A stretch of DNA of 64,000 bases from WHSW01 sp963749365 (GCA_963749365.1 CAVVME010000003.1:496001-560000); one strand, 5' to 3'; counted from the first letter of the stretch, positions 8,135-21,499 are shown. The notes: generated by a model from the letters alone, not told the origin. Numbers and translations: made by a program.

Positions 8135-9343
8135 ATGTTGATCGCCTGCGCCCTCATCCCCCGCCTCTCGCTGACGAGCGTGCTCGAGGATCGCGAAGGG
8201 CTGCTCGGCAGGCCGGTTGCCCTGGCACCCGAGCCCGGTGGCCCGCAGGTCATCGGCGAGGCATCCGGAGCGGCGGAGGCGTTTGGCGTGCGAGCGGGAA
8301 TGCGGCTCGCCGAGGCGCTCTCGCGCTGCCCCGCGCTCGAGCTGGTGGCGGCGGACCCGGTCCGCGCCGAGGCGGTCTGGGAGGACTCGCTGCGCCGCCT
8401 GGAGGCGCTCGGAGCCGCGGTCGAGCCGGCGCGGCCGGGCGAGGCGTTCTTCGGCCTCGAGCCACTCCGCGCCCTCTACGGCGCTCCCGCCTCGGCGCTC
8501 TCGAGGGCACGCCGGGAGCTCGGGTCGCCGGTGCGACTCGGCGCCGGCCCGAACCGGCTCAGCGCTCACGCCGCCGCGGCACGGATGCGCGCCCGCCAGC
8601 CGGCGCAGATCGTCGATCAGCGGACAGCTTTGCGGCTGGTCGCCGGACTGCCGGTAAGCACCCTGCGAGACAGGCTGCGCGGCGAGTGGGAGCGCGCCCA
8701 GATCCCCGACACCTTGGAGCGGCTCGGCGTGCGCACCCTGGGCGAGCTCGCGAAGCTGCCCGCCGGCGCGGTGTCGGACCGGTTCGGGGAGCCTGGGCTG
8801 GCCGCCCTGCGGCTGGCACGGGGCGCCGACGAGCCGCTGCGTCCCCGGTCCGCACCAGAGCAGCTGGTCGAGCGGATCCGCCTACCCGAGGCGGCCTCCG
8901 GGTCGCAGCTCGAGCACGCTCTCTCGTTGCTCGTCGAGCGCCTGCTGGCAAGCCCGGCGCGGGCGGGAAGGACGATTCGCGCGTTGCGACTCGAGGCCGG
9001 GCTCGCCGCCGGCGGCGGCTGGCGCTCGGAGGTCGCGCTGCGAAGCGCCAGCGCCAGCGCCGAGCGGCTCCTGCTGGCGATCGTCCCGCGACTCGGCGAG
9101 CTTCCCGGCCCGGCCTCCCGGCTGGCGTTGCGGGCGCTCGAGCTCGGGCCCGAGGTCGGCGAGCAGGCGGCACTGGCGCACTCGCCGCGGGACCGGCGGC
9201 GCGGCCGGCTGGCCGAGGCGGTTCACCAGGTGCGGGCGACGGCCGGACGCGACTCGCTGCTGCGGGTGGTCGAGGTCGATCCGGGCTCGCGCGTGCCCGA
9301 GCGGCGGGCGATCCTCACCCCCTGGAGCGCGGACGATGGCTAG
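8135..9343 (+). CDS. imuB: ImuB-like inactive Y-family polymerase of the mutasome
   Basis: 402 residues. The N-terminus MLIACALIPRLSL, then LGRPVALAPEPGGPQVIGEASGAAEAFGVRAGM, is the Y-family palm/fingers pattern, but the carboxylates that hold metal ions in active DinB/Pol IV are not evident, as in ImuB. A helix-hairpin-helix-like segment (LGVRTLGELAKLP) and a little-finger region follow. GEQAAL near residue 350 is a possible weak beta-clamp motif (inference). It is SOS controlled by the box just upstream, overlaps the next gene by 8 bp, and is expected to bridge the clamp and DnaE2. No imuA gene is found next to it. Confidence 0.88.
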   Translation: MLIACALIPRLSLTSVLEDREGLLGRPVALAPEPGGPQVIGEASGAAEAFGVRAGMRLAEALSRCPALELVAADPVRAEAVWEDSLRRLEALGAAVEPARPGEAFFGLEPLRALYGAPASALSRARRELGSPVRLGAGPNRLSAHAAAARMRARQPAQIVDQRTALRLVAGLPVSTLRDRLRGEWERAQIPDTLERLGVRTLGELAKLPAGAVSDRFGEPGLAALRLARGADEPLRPRSAPEQLVERIRLPEAASGSQLEHALSLLVERLLASPARAGRTIRALRLEAGLAAGGGWRSEVALRSASASAERLLLAIVPRLGELPGPASRLALRALELGPEVGEQAALAHSPRDRRRGRLAEAVHQVRATAGRDSLLRVVEVDPGSRVPERRAILTPWSADDG

Positions 9344-9590
9344 GCCGCAGGTCTACTGGCCGCGCCCGGTCGAGATCGCGACCGATGCCGGCGGCGTGCC
9401 GCGGACGGTGAACGAGATCGGGGTCGAGGCGGTACGCGAGCAGTGGCTGGTCGAGGATCGCTGGTGGACCCCGAAGCCCCTGCGGAGACAGTATTTCGAG
9501 CTGATCCTCGCCGACGGCCGCAACGTGGTCGTCTTCTGCGAGCCGGCGGATCCGCCCGGTCGCGGCCGGTGGTTCGAGCAGCGGGCATGA
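9336..9590 (+). CDS. DUF6504-type small protein of the imuB-dnaE2 cassette
   Basis: 84 residues, beginning ARPQVYWPRPVEI and including DRWWTPKPLRRQYFEL and GRNVVVFCEP. I recall this as the DUF6504 family, found in actinobacteria beside imuB and dnaE2. It overlaps imuB by 8 bp and dnaE2 by four (ATGA), so all three are cotranslated. Aromatic and basic residues dominate and no enzyme motif is seen. Its role in error-prone synthesis is inferred only from position. Confidence 0.8.
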   Translation: MARPQVYWPRPVEIATDAGGVPRTVNEIGVEAVREQWLVEDRWWTPKPLRRQYFELILADGRNVVVFCEPADPPGRGRWFEQRA

Positions 9591-12500
9591 AGAGCCCGCC
9601 TTACGTCGAGCTCCACGCCCACTCCGCCTACTCGTTCCTCGACGGCGTCTCGATGCCCGAGGAGCTGGCCGTCGCGGCGGCGGAGCGAGGCTATGGCGCA
9701 TTCGCGCTCACCGACCACGACAACGTCTGCGGGGCGATGGAGTTCGCCCAGGCCTGCCGGGCGGTCGGGGTCCGACCGATCGTCGGCGCCGAGCTCACGG
9801 TCACCGACGAGCCGGACAACGGGCCCGGGGCCGCTCCCTTCCATCTCACCCTCCTGGTCGCCGACTCGACCGGCTGGCGCAACCTCTGTCGCCTGCTCAC
9901 CGATGCGCACGCCGCGACCCGGCCCCACCCCGGCCGCGATCCCCTCCCCCCCGTGCTCGGCCTCGGCTCCCTGCTCGAGCGAAGCGAGGGCCTGGTCTGC
10001 CTCTCGGGCTGCGCCCGCGACGGCGCCCTCACCGCGAGCCTGGAGCGGGGGGACGCCCGCCGGGCCGAGGCGCTCGCCCGGCGCCTGGTCGGCGGCTTCG
10101 GCCGTGAACGCTTCCGGGTGGAGCTGCAGCGGCCGTTCTGGCGTCGCGACCGGGCTCGCAACCGGCACCTCGCCCAGCTCGCCGAGCGGCTCGGGGTGGC
10201 GACGGTCGCGACCGGCAACGTCCATGCCCACGATCGCCGCCGGGCCGAGCTCCAGGACGCGTTCGTCGCCGTGCGCCTGCACACGACGCTGGAGGAGTGC
10301 GAGCCGGCCCGGCGCGGCAACTCCAGCTCGGTGCTCGCGTCCCCGGAGCAGATGACGGCCCGTTTCGCAGACCACCCGGAGGCGGTCGCCGAGACGGCGC
10401 GTCTGGCGCAGCGGTTGCGTTTCGACCCGACCCGCGAGCTCGGCTACCGCTACCCGGGAGCCGAGGACCCCGAGGCCGACCGCGCCCTGGCCGAGATCTG
10501 CCGCGGCCGGCTCGAGCTCCGCTACCAGGGCACCCCGGAGCGTCCGGAGGCCGAGCGCCGGCTCGAGGAGGAGCTGAGGGTGATCCGCGGGCTGGGGCTC
10601 TCGGGGTTCTTCCTCCTCCACTTCGACCTGCTCGAGCTGGCGCGGGATGTGGCGGCGGAGGTCCGGGGCCCGGACTCCGCCCGCGGCCTGCTCCCGCCCG
10701 GCCGCGGGCGCGGCTCGAGCGTCTCCTCGGTCGTCTGCTATCTGACCGGGCTCTCGCATGTCGATCCAGTCCGCGCGGGTCTCTTTCTGGGGCGCTTTCT
10801 CAACGACCAGATCTCCGAGATGCCCGACATCGACCTCGACTTCCCCCGCGACATCCGGGAGCGGTTGATCCCCCGGGTCCACGAGCGCTACGGCCGCGAG
10901 CGGGCGGCGCTGGTCTCGGCCTTCGCCGGCTATCGCTCGCGGGGCTCGGTGCGGGACCTCGGCAAGGCGCTGGGGCTGCCGGCGGGAGAGATCGAGCGGG
11001 TTGCGGGGGTCGCGGACGTGTACTCGCGCGGGGACGAGGTCGAGCGCGACATCGCGGAAGCGATCGGCGCCGGACGGGCAGCCTCGCCGCGATGGCGCTG
11101 CCTCGCCCGACTCGCGCAGCAGGCGTGGGGATTGCCACGCCACCTCTCCCAGCACCCGGGCGGGATGGTGCTCTCGACCCGCCCGTTGATTGACCTCTGC
11201 CCGGTCCAACCGGCGGCGATGGAGGGGCGGCAGATCGTCCAGTGGGACAAGGACTCCTGCGCGGACGCTGGGTTCCTGAAGATCGACCTGCTCGGGCTCG
11301 GGATGCTCTCCGCCGTCGAACGCTGCGTCGAGATGGTCGCCGAGGCGCGCGGCGAGCGGATCGACCTCTCGCGGATCGCGCTCGACGACCCGCCCACCTT
11401 CGAGGCGATTCGCTCCGCCGAGACGACCGGTGTGTTCCAGATCGAGAGCAGGGCGCAGATGCAGATGCTGCCCCGCAGCCTGCCCGAGACGATCGACGAC
11501 CTGATCGTCCAGGTGGCACTGGTGCGTCCGGGGCCGATCCAGGGAGGGGCGGTGCACCCCTACCTCGAGCGGCGCCGACTGCTTCGCGAGGATCCCGGCT
11601 ACGAGGTCCCCTACGAGCATCCCGACCTCGAGCCGATCCTCTCCGACACCCTCGGCGCGATCGTCTTCCAGGACCAGGTGATCCAGGTGGCGATGGCCCT
11701 GGCCGGCTTCTCGGCGGGCGAGGCGGAGGGCCTGCGGCGGGCGATGAGCCGCAAGCGCTCGGAGGCGGCGCTCGCCGCCTACGAGGAGCAATTCGTCAGC
11801 GGCTGCGGTGAGCGAGGAATCGAGCGGGCACTCGCCGAGCGTGTCTTCGAGCAGGTGCGCGGCTTCTCGGGGTTCGGCTTTCCCAAGTCGCACGCCGCCG
11901 CCTTCGGCCTGCTCGCCTACCAGTCGACCTGGCTCCGGGTCCATTACGGCCCCGAGTTCCTCTGCGCGCTGTTCAACGAGCAGCCGATGGGCTTCTACCC
12001 CCCGGACGCGCTCGCCCACGAGGCGCAGCGGCGGGGAATCGAGGTGCGGGGGGCGGACGTGAACGCAAGCGGGGTCGAGTGTTCGGTGGAATTGCCCGCC
12101 GTCCGAATCGGCCTCGGCTACGTCAAAGGCATCGTGCGAAGAGGAAGCGCGAGGCCTTGGTCACGGAGCGCGAGCGCGGCGGCGCCTACCGTGACCTCGC
12201 CGATCTCGCCTCGCGCTCGGGCATCGGCCGCGACGGGCTCGAGCGTCTCGCCTGGTCGGGGGCGTGCGGGTCGCTGGAGGCCGGGGCGCGGAGCGCGCCG
12301 CGGCGCGAGGAGCTGTGGCGGGCGGGGATCGCCCGCGGCGGTGAGCGCGCGCGCCGGGGCCCCGCCCAGCTCGCGCTCCCCCTCTCCCTGCCGGCGGCGC
12401 CCGAGCTGCGCCCGCTCGACTCTTGGGAACGGATCGTCGCCGACTACTCGAGCACCGGCGTCACTCTCGACGAGCACCCGATGGAGGTCCTGCGCCCGGG

Positions 12501-12927
12501 ACTGGAGCCGGGCATGGCGCGAAGCGAGGACCTCCTGGTACTTGCCGATCGCAGCTCGATCGCGCTGGCCGGCCTCGTCGTCGCCCGCCAGCGCCCGGCG
12601 ACCGCGAAGGGCGTCGTCTTTATGCTGCTCGAGGACGAGGGCGGGGTCGCGAACGTGATCGTGCCGCCACCGGTCTACGAGCGCTGCCGGCTGGCGGTGC
12701 GCACGGCGTCGTTCGCGCTCGTGCGCGGCCGGCTCGAGTGCCGCGAGGGCGTGATCAACGTCGTCGCCGCATCGATCGAGGCGCTCGCCCCGCCCGATCG
12801 CGCGGCCGCGACCGTGCGCCAGATCGAGCCCGAGCAGGGACGTGAGACCGGTCGCGACGCGGAGCTCGGCCGGCGCGAGCTCGCCGCCGTCGCGCCCCGG
12901 GCCCACAGCTTCGGCAGGCGTGGCTGA
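9587..12927 (+). CDS. dnaE2: error-prone DNA polymerase DnaE2, frame shifts +1 twice near 12137-12152
   Basis: About 1113 residues, normal for DnaE2. Domains: PHP (ELHAHSAYSFLDG, ALTDHDNVCG), C-family polymerase palm with catalytic PDIDLDFP near 10821, fingers (GFSGFGFPKSHAAAFGLLA), helix-hairpin-helix, and an OB fold (LAGLVVARQRPATAKGVVF). The ATG overlaps the preceding stop. The frame holds to GYVKGIV, then needs a skip of C12137 to read EEEA and a skip of C12150 to read EALVTERERGGAYRDLADL, continuing to the stop at 12927. With both skips the helix-hairpin-helix aligns to E. coli DnaE (KGVGEGPIEAIIEAR, recalled) without a gap. One deleted base could also repair the frame but adds a residue and gives a basic RKRKR stretch. 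Confidence 0.88.
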
Positions 12928-12951
12928 GTGGTTCCTGCAAGGCGGCTTGCA

Positions 12952-12963
12952 GAACGTATGTTC
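12952..12963. promoter_or_regulatory. second LexA (SOS) box, before a small ORF
   Basis: GAACGTATGTTC has the LexA half-sites GAAC and GTTC around GTAT, the same core as the imuB box. It lies 25 bp after the dnaE2 stop. With the -10 TAGTCT at 12980-12985 and a 17-bp spacer, the -35 would be 12957-12962, inside the box, so LexA binding should repress this promoter. Confidence 0.75.
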
Positions 12964-12979
12964 CGTCCGCGACCGAACC

Positions 12980-12985
12980 TAGTCT
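12980..12985 (+). promoter_or_regulatory. -10 element (TAGTCT) for the SOS-linked small ORF
   Basis: TAGTCT matches TANNNT and is followed by 7 nt and then GTG at 12993. This spacing places the transcription start at or beside the GTG, implying a leaderless mRNA. Confidence 0.55.
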
Positions 12986-12992
12986 CGCCCGC

Positions 12993-13223
12993 GTGAACGA
13001 TCAGAAGCAGAGAAAGCTCGCCCGCCGGGTGCTCTGCGTGGTCGATCTGGCGATCGACTTCGCGACCCTGGGTGAGTACGGCCTCGAGCCGTTGCCCGCC
13101 GACGGGCCCTGTCGCGAGCAGCCCGGTCCGCGGACCGGATGGGAGGGCTTCGCGACGGCCCGCCGCGGCGGGTGTCCGATACCCGCTGCCGGCCCGCGTC
13201 GCCGTCGCCGCGTCGCCGCCTGA
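12993..13223 (+). CDS. small uncharacterised protein, probably SOS-controlled and leaderless
   Basis: 76 residues from GTG. The first third (NDQKQRKLARRVLCVVDLAI then DFATLGEYGLEPLP) looks like an amphipathic helix with a hydrophobic core. The middle is Gly/Pro-rich with Cys at about 15, 40 and 61, and the end is basic (GPRRRRRVAA). A LexA box overlaps the expected -35 and a -10 sits 7 nt from the GTG, which supports the start and damage-induced expression. It follows dnaE2 but has its own promoter. I do not recognise the family. The chance that the C-terminal part is not coding is appreciable. Confidence 0.5.
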   Translation: MNDQKQRKLARRVLCVVDLAIDFATLGEYGLEPLPADGPCREQPGPRTGWEGFATARRGGCPIPAAGPRRRRRVAA

Positions 13224-13235
13224 GCGGCCGGGCAG

Positions 13236-13625
13236 TTAGCGCTCGGGGTTGTCGCGCCTCGGTCGCTCGCGCTCGGGCCGATCGCCGCTTGGGCGCTGGC
13301 GCTCGGCACGCGGCTCGCGGCCGGGGCTGATCTCGCCGGCGCCCGCGCCGACCGACGCCGGCTCGGACTTGGCCGCCCGGGAGGCGACCACGCGGTCGTA
13401 GATGAAGAGCACCACCATCGCCCCGATCACGGCGCCGATCGTGCCGCCGAGATCGAAGATCTCGGTGTCGCCGATGCCGAGCACCTCGGTGAAGAAGAAG
13501 AAGCCGGCCAGCGCCCCGACCAGGCCGAGCAGGACGGTGGCGAAAAAGCCCATCTCCTGCTTGCCCGGCAGCAGCGCCCGGGCGAGATAGCCGGCCACGA
13601 TGCCGAGGATTGCGGCGCCGATCAC
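13236..13625 (-). CDS. GlsB/YeaQ/YmgE-family membrane protein with charged tail
   Basis: 129 residues. The first 85 hold three membrane segments with glycine-rich patterns: ILGIVAGYLARALLPGKQEMG, FFATVLLGLVGALAGFFFF and LGGTIGAVIGAMVVLFIYDRV. This is the transglycosylase-associated GlsB/YeaQ family, linked to envelope stress but without a known reaction. The last 45 residues are Arg/Glu/Pro-rich and presumably cytoplasmic. The GTG overlaps the TGA of the peptidase gene upstream by four bases and has AGGA about 10 nt before it, so the pair form an operon. Confidence 0.8.
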   Translation of the reverse strand: MIGAAILGIVAGYLARALLPGKQEMGFFATVLLGLVGALAGFFFFTEVLGIGDTEIFDLGGTIGAVIGAMVVLFIYDRVVASRAAKSEPASVGAGAGEISPGREPRAERQRPSGDRPERERPRRDNPER

Positions 13626-14851
13626 GGTCGCGATCCTACCAGCGCCCGACCGGCCGTCGGCAACTCGCCGATGTCCGCCTCGCCGCGGTCGATCGCGGCG
13701 ATCAGCTCGCGCCCGACCTCGAGCGCTCGCCCGAGCACGTCGCGGTCGAGGTTGGCGACGGTGTCGGTCGGTTGGTGGTAGTTCGGAATCCGACCCTCGT
13801 CGCCGGCGACCAGCGTCAGGGCCCGGCCACCGCGGGCGAGCACCGCGGTCGCGTCGTAGGTGAGCCCGATCGGTCCCTGTGCCGGCTCGAGCCCGAGCTC
13901 CGGGCGCGCCTCGCGCAGCCGTTCGGCGGCCGCGATCAGTTCCGGATCGGCCGGCCAGCGGCGCAGGACGCCCTCGGCGAGCGCGAACCGCAGCGTGGCC
14001 GGCGCTCCGACCCCGTCGAAGTTCAGGAACAACCAGCCCCCGGTGTCGCGGCGGCGCAGGAACGCCTGCGCGCCCAGCAGGCCGGACTCCTCGCAGCCGT
14101 TGAGCAGCACCACGAGCCGGGTCGTCCGCGGTGGCGCGCCGGCGGCCTCGGCGGCGAGCTGGGCGACGACGCCGACCCCGGAGGCGTTGTCGTTGGCTCC
14201 CGGAACGTCGCTGCCTCGCAGCTCGCGCTCGGCGAGCAGGAAGAGGCCCGCCAGGCACACGCCCCGGCCGACTGTCAGCAGCGCTCGGCCGACGGTGCGG
14301 CGCGCCAACCACGGCTCGGCCGGGAGGACGAGGGTGGCGAGCGATTGGATCGAGATCCAGCGATTGAGCAGGCCGGCGAGCCGTGGCTCGAACAGCAACC
14401 CGCTGCGCGAGGCGTCGAGGTGCGCCATCAGGCACAGGGTCCGCCGCGCATCCTCGCGCGGCTCGATCGTCGCCACGACGTTGGCGCTCGGGTGTCGCGA
14501 GAGGAGCGCGGAGAGCGGCGTGTGGACCAGTCCGCCCTCGCTGATCAAACCGGCGGCGGCGAGCGCCGCGATCGCGGCGCGCACCCGGCGGCATCGCCGC
14601 GGCAGCGCTGCCGGCAGGCAGGCGAGCGCGGTGATCAACCCGTAGGGCTCGGCGAAGGTCGAGTAGCCGGCGAAGGCCTCGGTCGCCGCGGCGACGCCGC
14701 CGGCGCGAAGCTGCTCGCGCACGAGCTCGGCCGCGATCCGCTCCGAGCGCGTGGTCGGCCGCCGCGGGCCGAGGTCGTCGGCGAGTGCCGAGATCAGCGC
14801 GAGCGCGCGGTCGACGGCCTCGTCGGCTCCGGGCGCGGTCTGCGACGTCAC
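13622..14851 (-). CDS. M28-family zinc metallopeptidase, membrane-associated
   Basis: 409 residues from a GTG with AGGATCGCAGCC upstream. M28 ligands appear in order: His and Asp in LMAHLDASRSG, the bridging Asp in GANDNASGVGV, the Glu pair in NGCEESGLLG, Asp in LNFDGVGAP and His in NYHQPTDTV. The central part carries hydrophobic stretches (YGLITALACLPAALP, GRALLTVGRGVCLAGLFLL) that could be membrane helices placed between catalytic segments. It likely removes N-terminal residues from peptides; the substrate is unknown. Cotranscribed with the GlsB-type gene. Confidence 0.82.
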   Translation of the reverse strand: MTSQTAPGADEAVDRALALISALADDLGPRRPTTRSERIAAELVREQLRAGGVAAATEAFAGYSTFAEPYGLITALACLPAALPRRCRRVRAAIAALAAAGLISEGGLVHTPLSALLSRHPSANVVATIEPREDARRTLCLMAHLDASRSGLLFEPRLAGLLNRWISIQSLATLVLPAEPWLARRTVGRALLTVGRGVCLAGLFLLAERELRGSDVPGANDNASGVGVVAQLAAEAAGAPPRTTRLVVLLNGCEESGLLGAQAFLRRRDTGGWLFLNFDGVGAPATLRFALAEGVLRRWPADPELIAAAERLREARPELGLEPAQGPIGLTYDATAVLARGGRALTLVAGDEGRIPNYHQPTDTVANLDRDVLGRALEVGRELIAAIDRGEADIGELPTAGRALVGSRP

Positions 14852-14895
14852 GGCTGCGATCCTAGTCGTGGGTGCGCACCTCGCCGCGCCCGAAC

Positions 14896-14924
14896 GCAAA
14901 AGAGCCGCCCCACGGGCGGCTCTC
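14896..14924 (-). terminator. intrinsic terminator of the rRNA operon
   Basis: On the minus strand GAGCCGCCC and GGGCGGCTC form a perfect 9-bp stem around GTG, followed by TTTT. It lies just past the 5S 3' end and before the M28 peptidase gene. Confidence 0.85.
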
Positions 14925-14931
14925 GGCAAGT

Positions 14932-15048
14932 ACACGGCGGCGACCTACTCTCCCAGGCCGTTGCCGGCCAAGTACCATCGGCGCTGAGGGGCTTAACTGC
15001 TCTGTTCGGAATGGGAAGAGGTGTTTCCCCCTCGCTATAGCCACCGAA
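14932..15048 (-). rRNA. rrf: 5S ribosomal RNA
   Basis: Reading the minus strand: GGTGGCTATAGCGAGGGGG, then ACACCTCTTCCCATTCCGAAC, CAGTTAAGCCCC and GAGAGTAGGTCGCC, the conserved bacterial 5S pattern. About 117 nt; ends are approximate. It is last in the 16S-23S-5S operon and is followed at once by a terminator. Confidence 0.93.
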
Positions 15049-15089
15049 ATCTCGTGAGACCGCGCGGCTCCGCGGAGCCGCCGGAGCCC

Positions 15090-15111
15090 GGCGGGGCTTG
15101 AAAACTGCACC
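15090..15111 (-). other. 3' half of the 23S rRNA processing stem
   Basis: This stretch (core CTTGAAAACTGCACC on the plus strand) is the reverse complement of 18200-18221 with one mismatch in 22. The halves flank 23S rRNA and would pair in the precursor, as RNase III processing stems do. Confidence 0.8.
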
Positions 15112-15143
15112 TCCGGCCGCTGTATTCGGGTAGTCAAGAAATC

Positions 15144-18140
<2,997 letters not shown>

Positions 18141-18199
18141 GTGAGCTCCGCGGCCGCCGAAGCGCCCACGGAGTTGAATACCCTTTTACTTTGGCCATT

Positions 18200-18221
18200 G
18201 GTGCAGTTTTCAAGCTCCGCC
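18200..18221 (-). other. 5' half of the 23S rRNA processing stem
   Basis: GGTGCAGTTTTCAAG (plus strand) and its extension pair with 15090-15111, as described for the partner. Confidence 0.8.
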
Positions 18222-18259
18222 GAGTCCTGACGACGGGGAGCTCCCGCCGGCGGTCTCTC

Positions 18260-18272
18260 AAAACTGAGCAGC
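18260..18272 (-). other. 3' half of the 16S rRNA processing stem
   Basis: AAAACTGAGCAGC on the plus strand is the exact reverse complement of 20107-20119 upstream of 16S. The 16S-23S spacer (18141-18366) holds only these stems; no tRNA cloverleaf (Ile or Ala) is present. Confidence 0.8.
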
Positions 18273-18366
18273 GCACGCCGGGAGCGCAAGCGCTCCCGAC
18301 CCGTCCCGCGGTGCCAGGCCGCATAGGGACGGAGGTCCGGTCGACATCTAGGAAATGTCTCCCTAG

Positions 18367-19912
<1,546 letters not shown>

Positions 19913-20106
19913 AAGTGACTCGAGGGTTTCAACCCGCCCCCGGAGTCAACCGAAGGCGGTTCCTCTGTCTAACACGAAAAGTCGTCATGCCTGATGTCCG
20001 CCGAGTACACAAGTTGGCGGACGACATGACGGGGTTTGGCTGCCACCGCCTGCAAGCAGGCGATGGTCGGACCTGTCTGATCCGGGGAATCAACCCCGGA
20101 TCGCAC

Positions 20107-20119
20107 GCTGCTCAGTTTT
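20107..20119 (-). other. 5' half of the 16S rRNA processing stem
   Basis: GCTGCTCAGTTTT on the plus strand pairs exactly (13 bp) with 18260-18272 in the 16S-23S spacer, enclosing 16S. Confidence 0.8.
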
Positions 20120-20189
20120 CAAAGACCGCTGCCGGCCACGCGGGGTGCTTCCCCGCAATCGGCCGGCGCCGTTTCAGGCGCGACCGTTC

Positions 20190-20219
20190 AGTATATACGG
20201 GCCGGGACTCCCTCAGCAA
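20190..20219 (-). promoter_or_regulatory. rRNA promoter P2 (proximal)
   Basis: On the minus strand TTGCTG (20214-20219) is followed after 18 nt by TATACT (20190-20195), about 280 nt before 16S. The rRNA leader 19913-20299 holds two such promoters and the processing stem, and no gene. Confidence 0.6.
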
Positions 20220-20245
20220 GCCCTGCGGCTCGATGCGGACGCGCA

Positions 20246-20273
20246 AGGGTAGCAACCGCGACGCCGATGTCAA
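20246..20273 (-). promoter_or_regulatory. rRNA promoter P1 (distal)
   Basis: On the minus strand a perfect TTGACA (20268-20273) is followed after 16 nt by TACCCT (20246-20251), which fits TANNNT. It lies directly after the tyrS stop. Confidence 0.65.
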
Positions 20274-20299
20274 GCCGGACGGCCCACGCGGGGCGTCGA

Positions 20300-21493
20300 T
20301 CAAGGGTCCGCGGCCTGCAGGCGCCGGTGCCGGCGCTTGCCCACGGCGAGCACCCGGCCGACGAGCCGGTCGCCATCGATGTCGAGCGTCTCGGGGTCGA
20401 CAACCTCGCCGTCGAGGCGCACCCCGCCCTGCTTGATCAGCCGGCGCGCCTCGCTCGTCGAGAGCTCGAACTCGCTCGAGATCAGAGCCGGCAGGTGAAC
20501 CTGGGCCCCGGCGACCGGCACCCGAACGACCGGGATCTCGTCCGGCGCCTCGCCTCGCACATGCACCTGGTCGAAGCGGCGCTCGGCCGCGGAGCCCGCG
20601 CCGTCGCCGTGAAAGCGCTCTGCGATCCGCCGGGCGAGCTCCCGCTTCGCCTCACCGGGGTGGCGTTCGTGATCGAGCCGTTCGCCCAGCAAGAGCAGGT
20701 AGTACTCGCCCATCACCGCATCGGGGATGCTCATCAGCTTGCCGAACATCTCCTCGGGTGGATCAGTGACCCCGACCCAGTTTTCATATGACTTGCTCAT
20801 CTTCAGCTTGCCGTCGGTTCCGGGCAGGATCGGCATCGTCAGGATCGACTGCGGCTGCTGTCCGTAGGCGGTTTGCACGTCGCGGCCGAACAGCAGGTTG
20901 AACCTCTGGTCGGCGCCGCCAAGCTCGACGTCGGCCGCGGTCGCCACCGAGTCATAGCCCTGGAGCACCGGATAGAGCAGCTCGAGCGTCGAGATCGGTT
21001 GCGCCCGCTCCATCCGCAGGCTGAAATCATCGCGCTCGAGCAGCCTCGCGACCGTGAACCGGCGGACGAGGTCGAAGAGCTCTTCGCTCTCCATGCGCAG
21101 CCACTCGCTGTTGTGCCGCACCTCCGTGCGGGCGCGGTCGAGGATCGCGAACGCCTGCTCCTGGTAGGTGAGCGCGTTCGCCTCGATCTGATCCGCGGAG
21201 AGCACCGGCCGGGTCGCGTCGCGCCCGCTCGGGTCGCCGACGCCCGCCGTCAGGTCGCCGATGATCAGGACCACGGTATGGCCCGCATCCTGAAACGCGC
21301 GCAGCTTCGAGAGCACGACGCAGTGGCCGAGGTGGATGTCGGGGCTGGTCGGGTCGACGCCGAACTTCACCCGCAGCGGCTCATCCCCGGCGAGTTGCTC
21401 GGTGAGCCTGCCCTCGGGCAGCGCGTCGACCGAGCCCGCGAGCAGGCGCTCGAGCAGCTCCGGATCGCCGGCTGATTGCGCGGGAGGGCCCAC
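20300..21493 (-). CDS. tyrS: tyrosyl-tRNA synthetase
   Basis: 397 residues. Class I marks are present: the HIGH-type motif HLGH in DPTSPDIHLGHCVVL, the tyrosine/ATP pocket with GGADQRFNLLFGRD, and KMSKS in DGKLKMSKSYENW. A C-terminal S4 RNA-binding domain follows (SEARRLIKQGGVRLDGEVV). It charges tRNA-Tyr. The HLGH form and SKS-E pattern fit the TyrZ-like branch rather than the E. coli type. It starts with GTG at 21493; TAGCAT lies 6 nt upstream, so the mRNA is probably leaderless. It precedes the rRNA operon in the same direction. Confidence 0.95.
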   Translation of the reverse strand: MGPPAQSAGDPELLERLLAGSVDALPEGRLTEQLAGDEPLRVKFGVDPTSPDIHLGHCVVLSKLRAFQDAGHTVVLIIGDLTAGVGDPSGRDATRPVLSADQIEANALTYQEQAFAILDRARTEVRHNSEWLRMESEELFDLVRRFTVARLLERDDFSLRMERAQPISTLELLYPVLQGYDSVATAADVELGGADQRFNLLFGRDVQTAYGQQPQSILTMPILPGTDGKLKMSKSYENWVGVTDPPEEMFGKLMSIPDAVMGEYYLLLLGERLDHERHPGEAKRELARRIAERFHGDGAGSAAERRFDQVHVRGEAPDEIPVVRVPVAGAQVHLPALISSEFELSTSEARRLIKQGGVRLDGEVVDPETLDIDGDRLVGRVLAVGKRRHRRLQAADP

Positions 21494-21499
21494 GGCCCA

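Noticed and set aside
12120..12160. A single-base deletion in dnaE2 (for example a lost G in GGC-ATC-GGT) as the sole explanation
   Set aside because: It works for the frame but adds one residue and makes the helix strongly basic; two +1 skips fit the DnaE helix-hairpin-helix better. Kept as the main alternative.
18141..18366. A tRNA-Ile or tRNA-Ala gene in the 16S-23S spacer
   Set aside because: No cloverleaf, T-loop GTTCGA or CCA-like end is present; the sequence is taken up by the processing stems.
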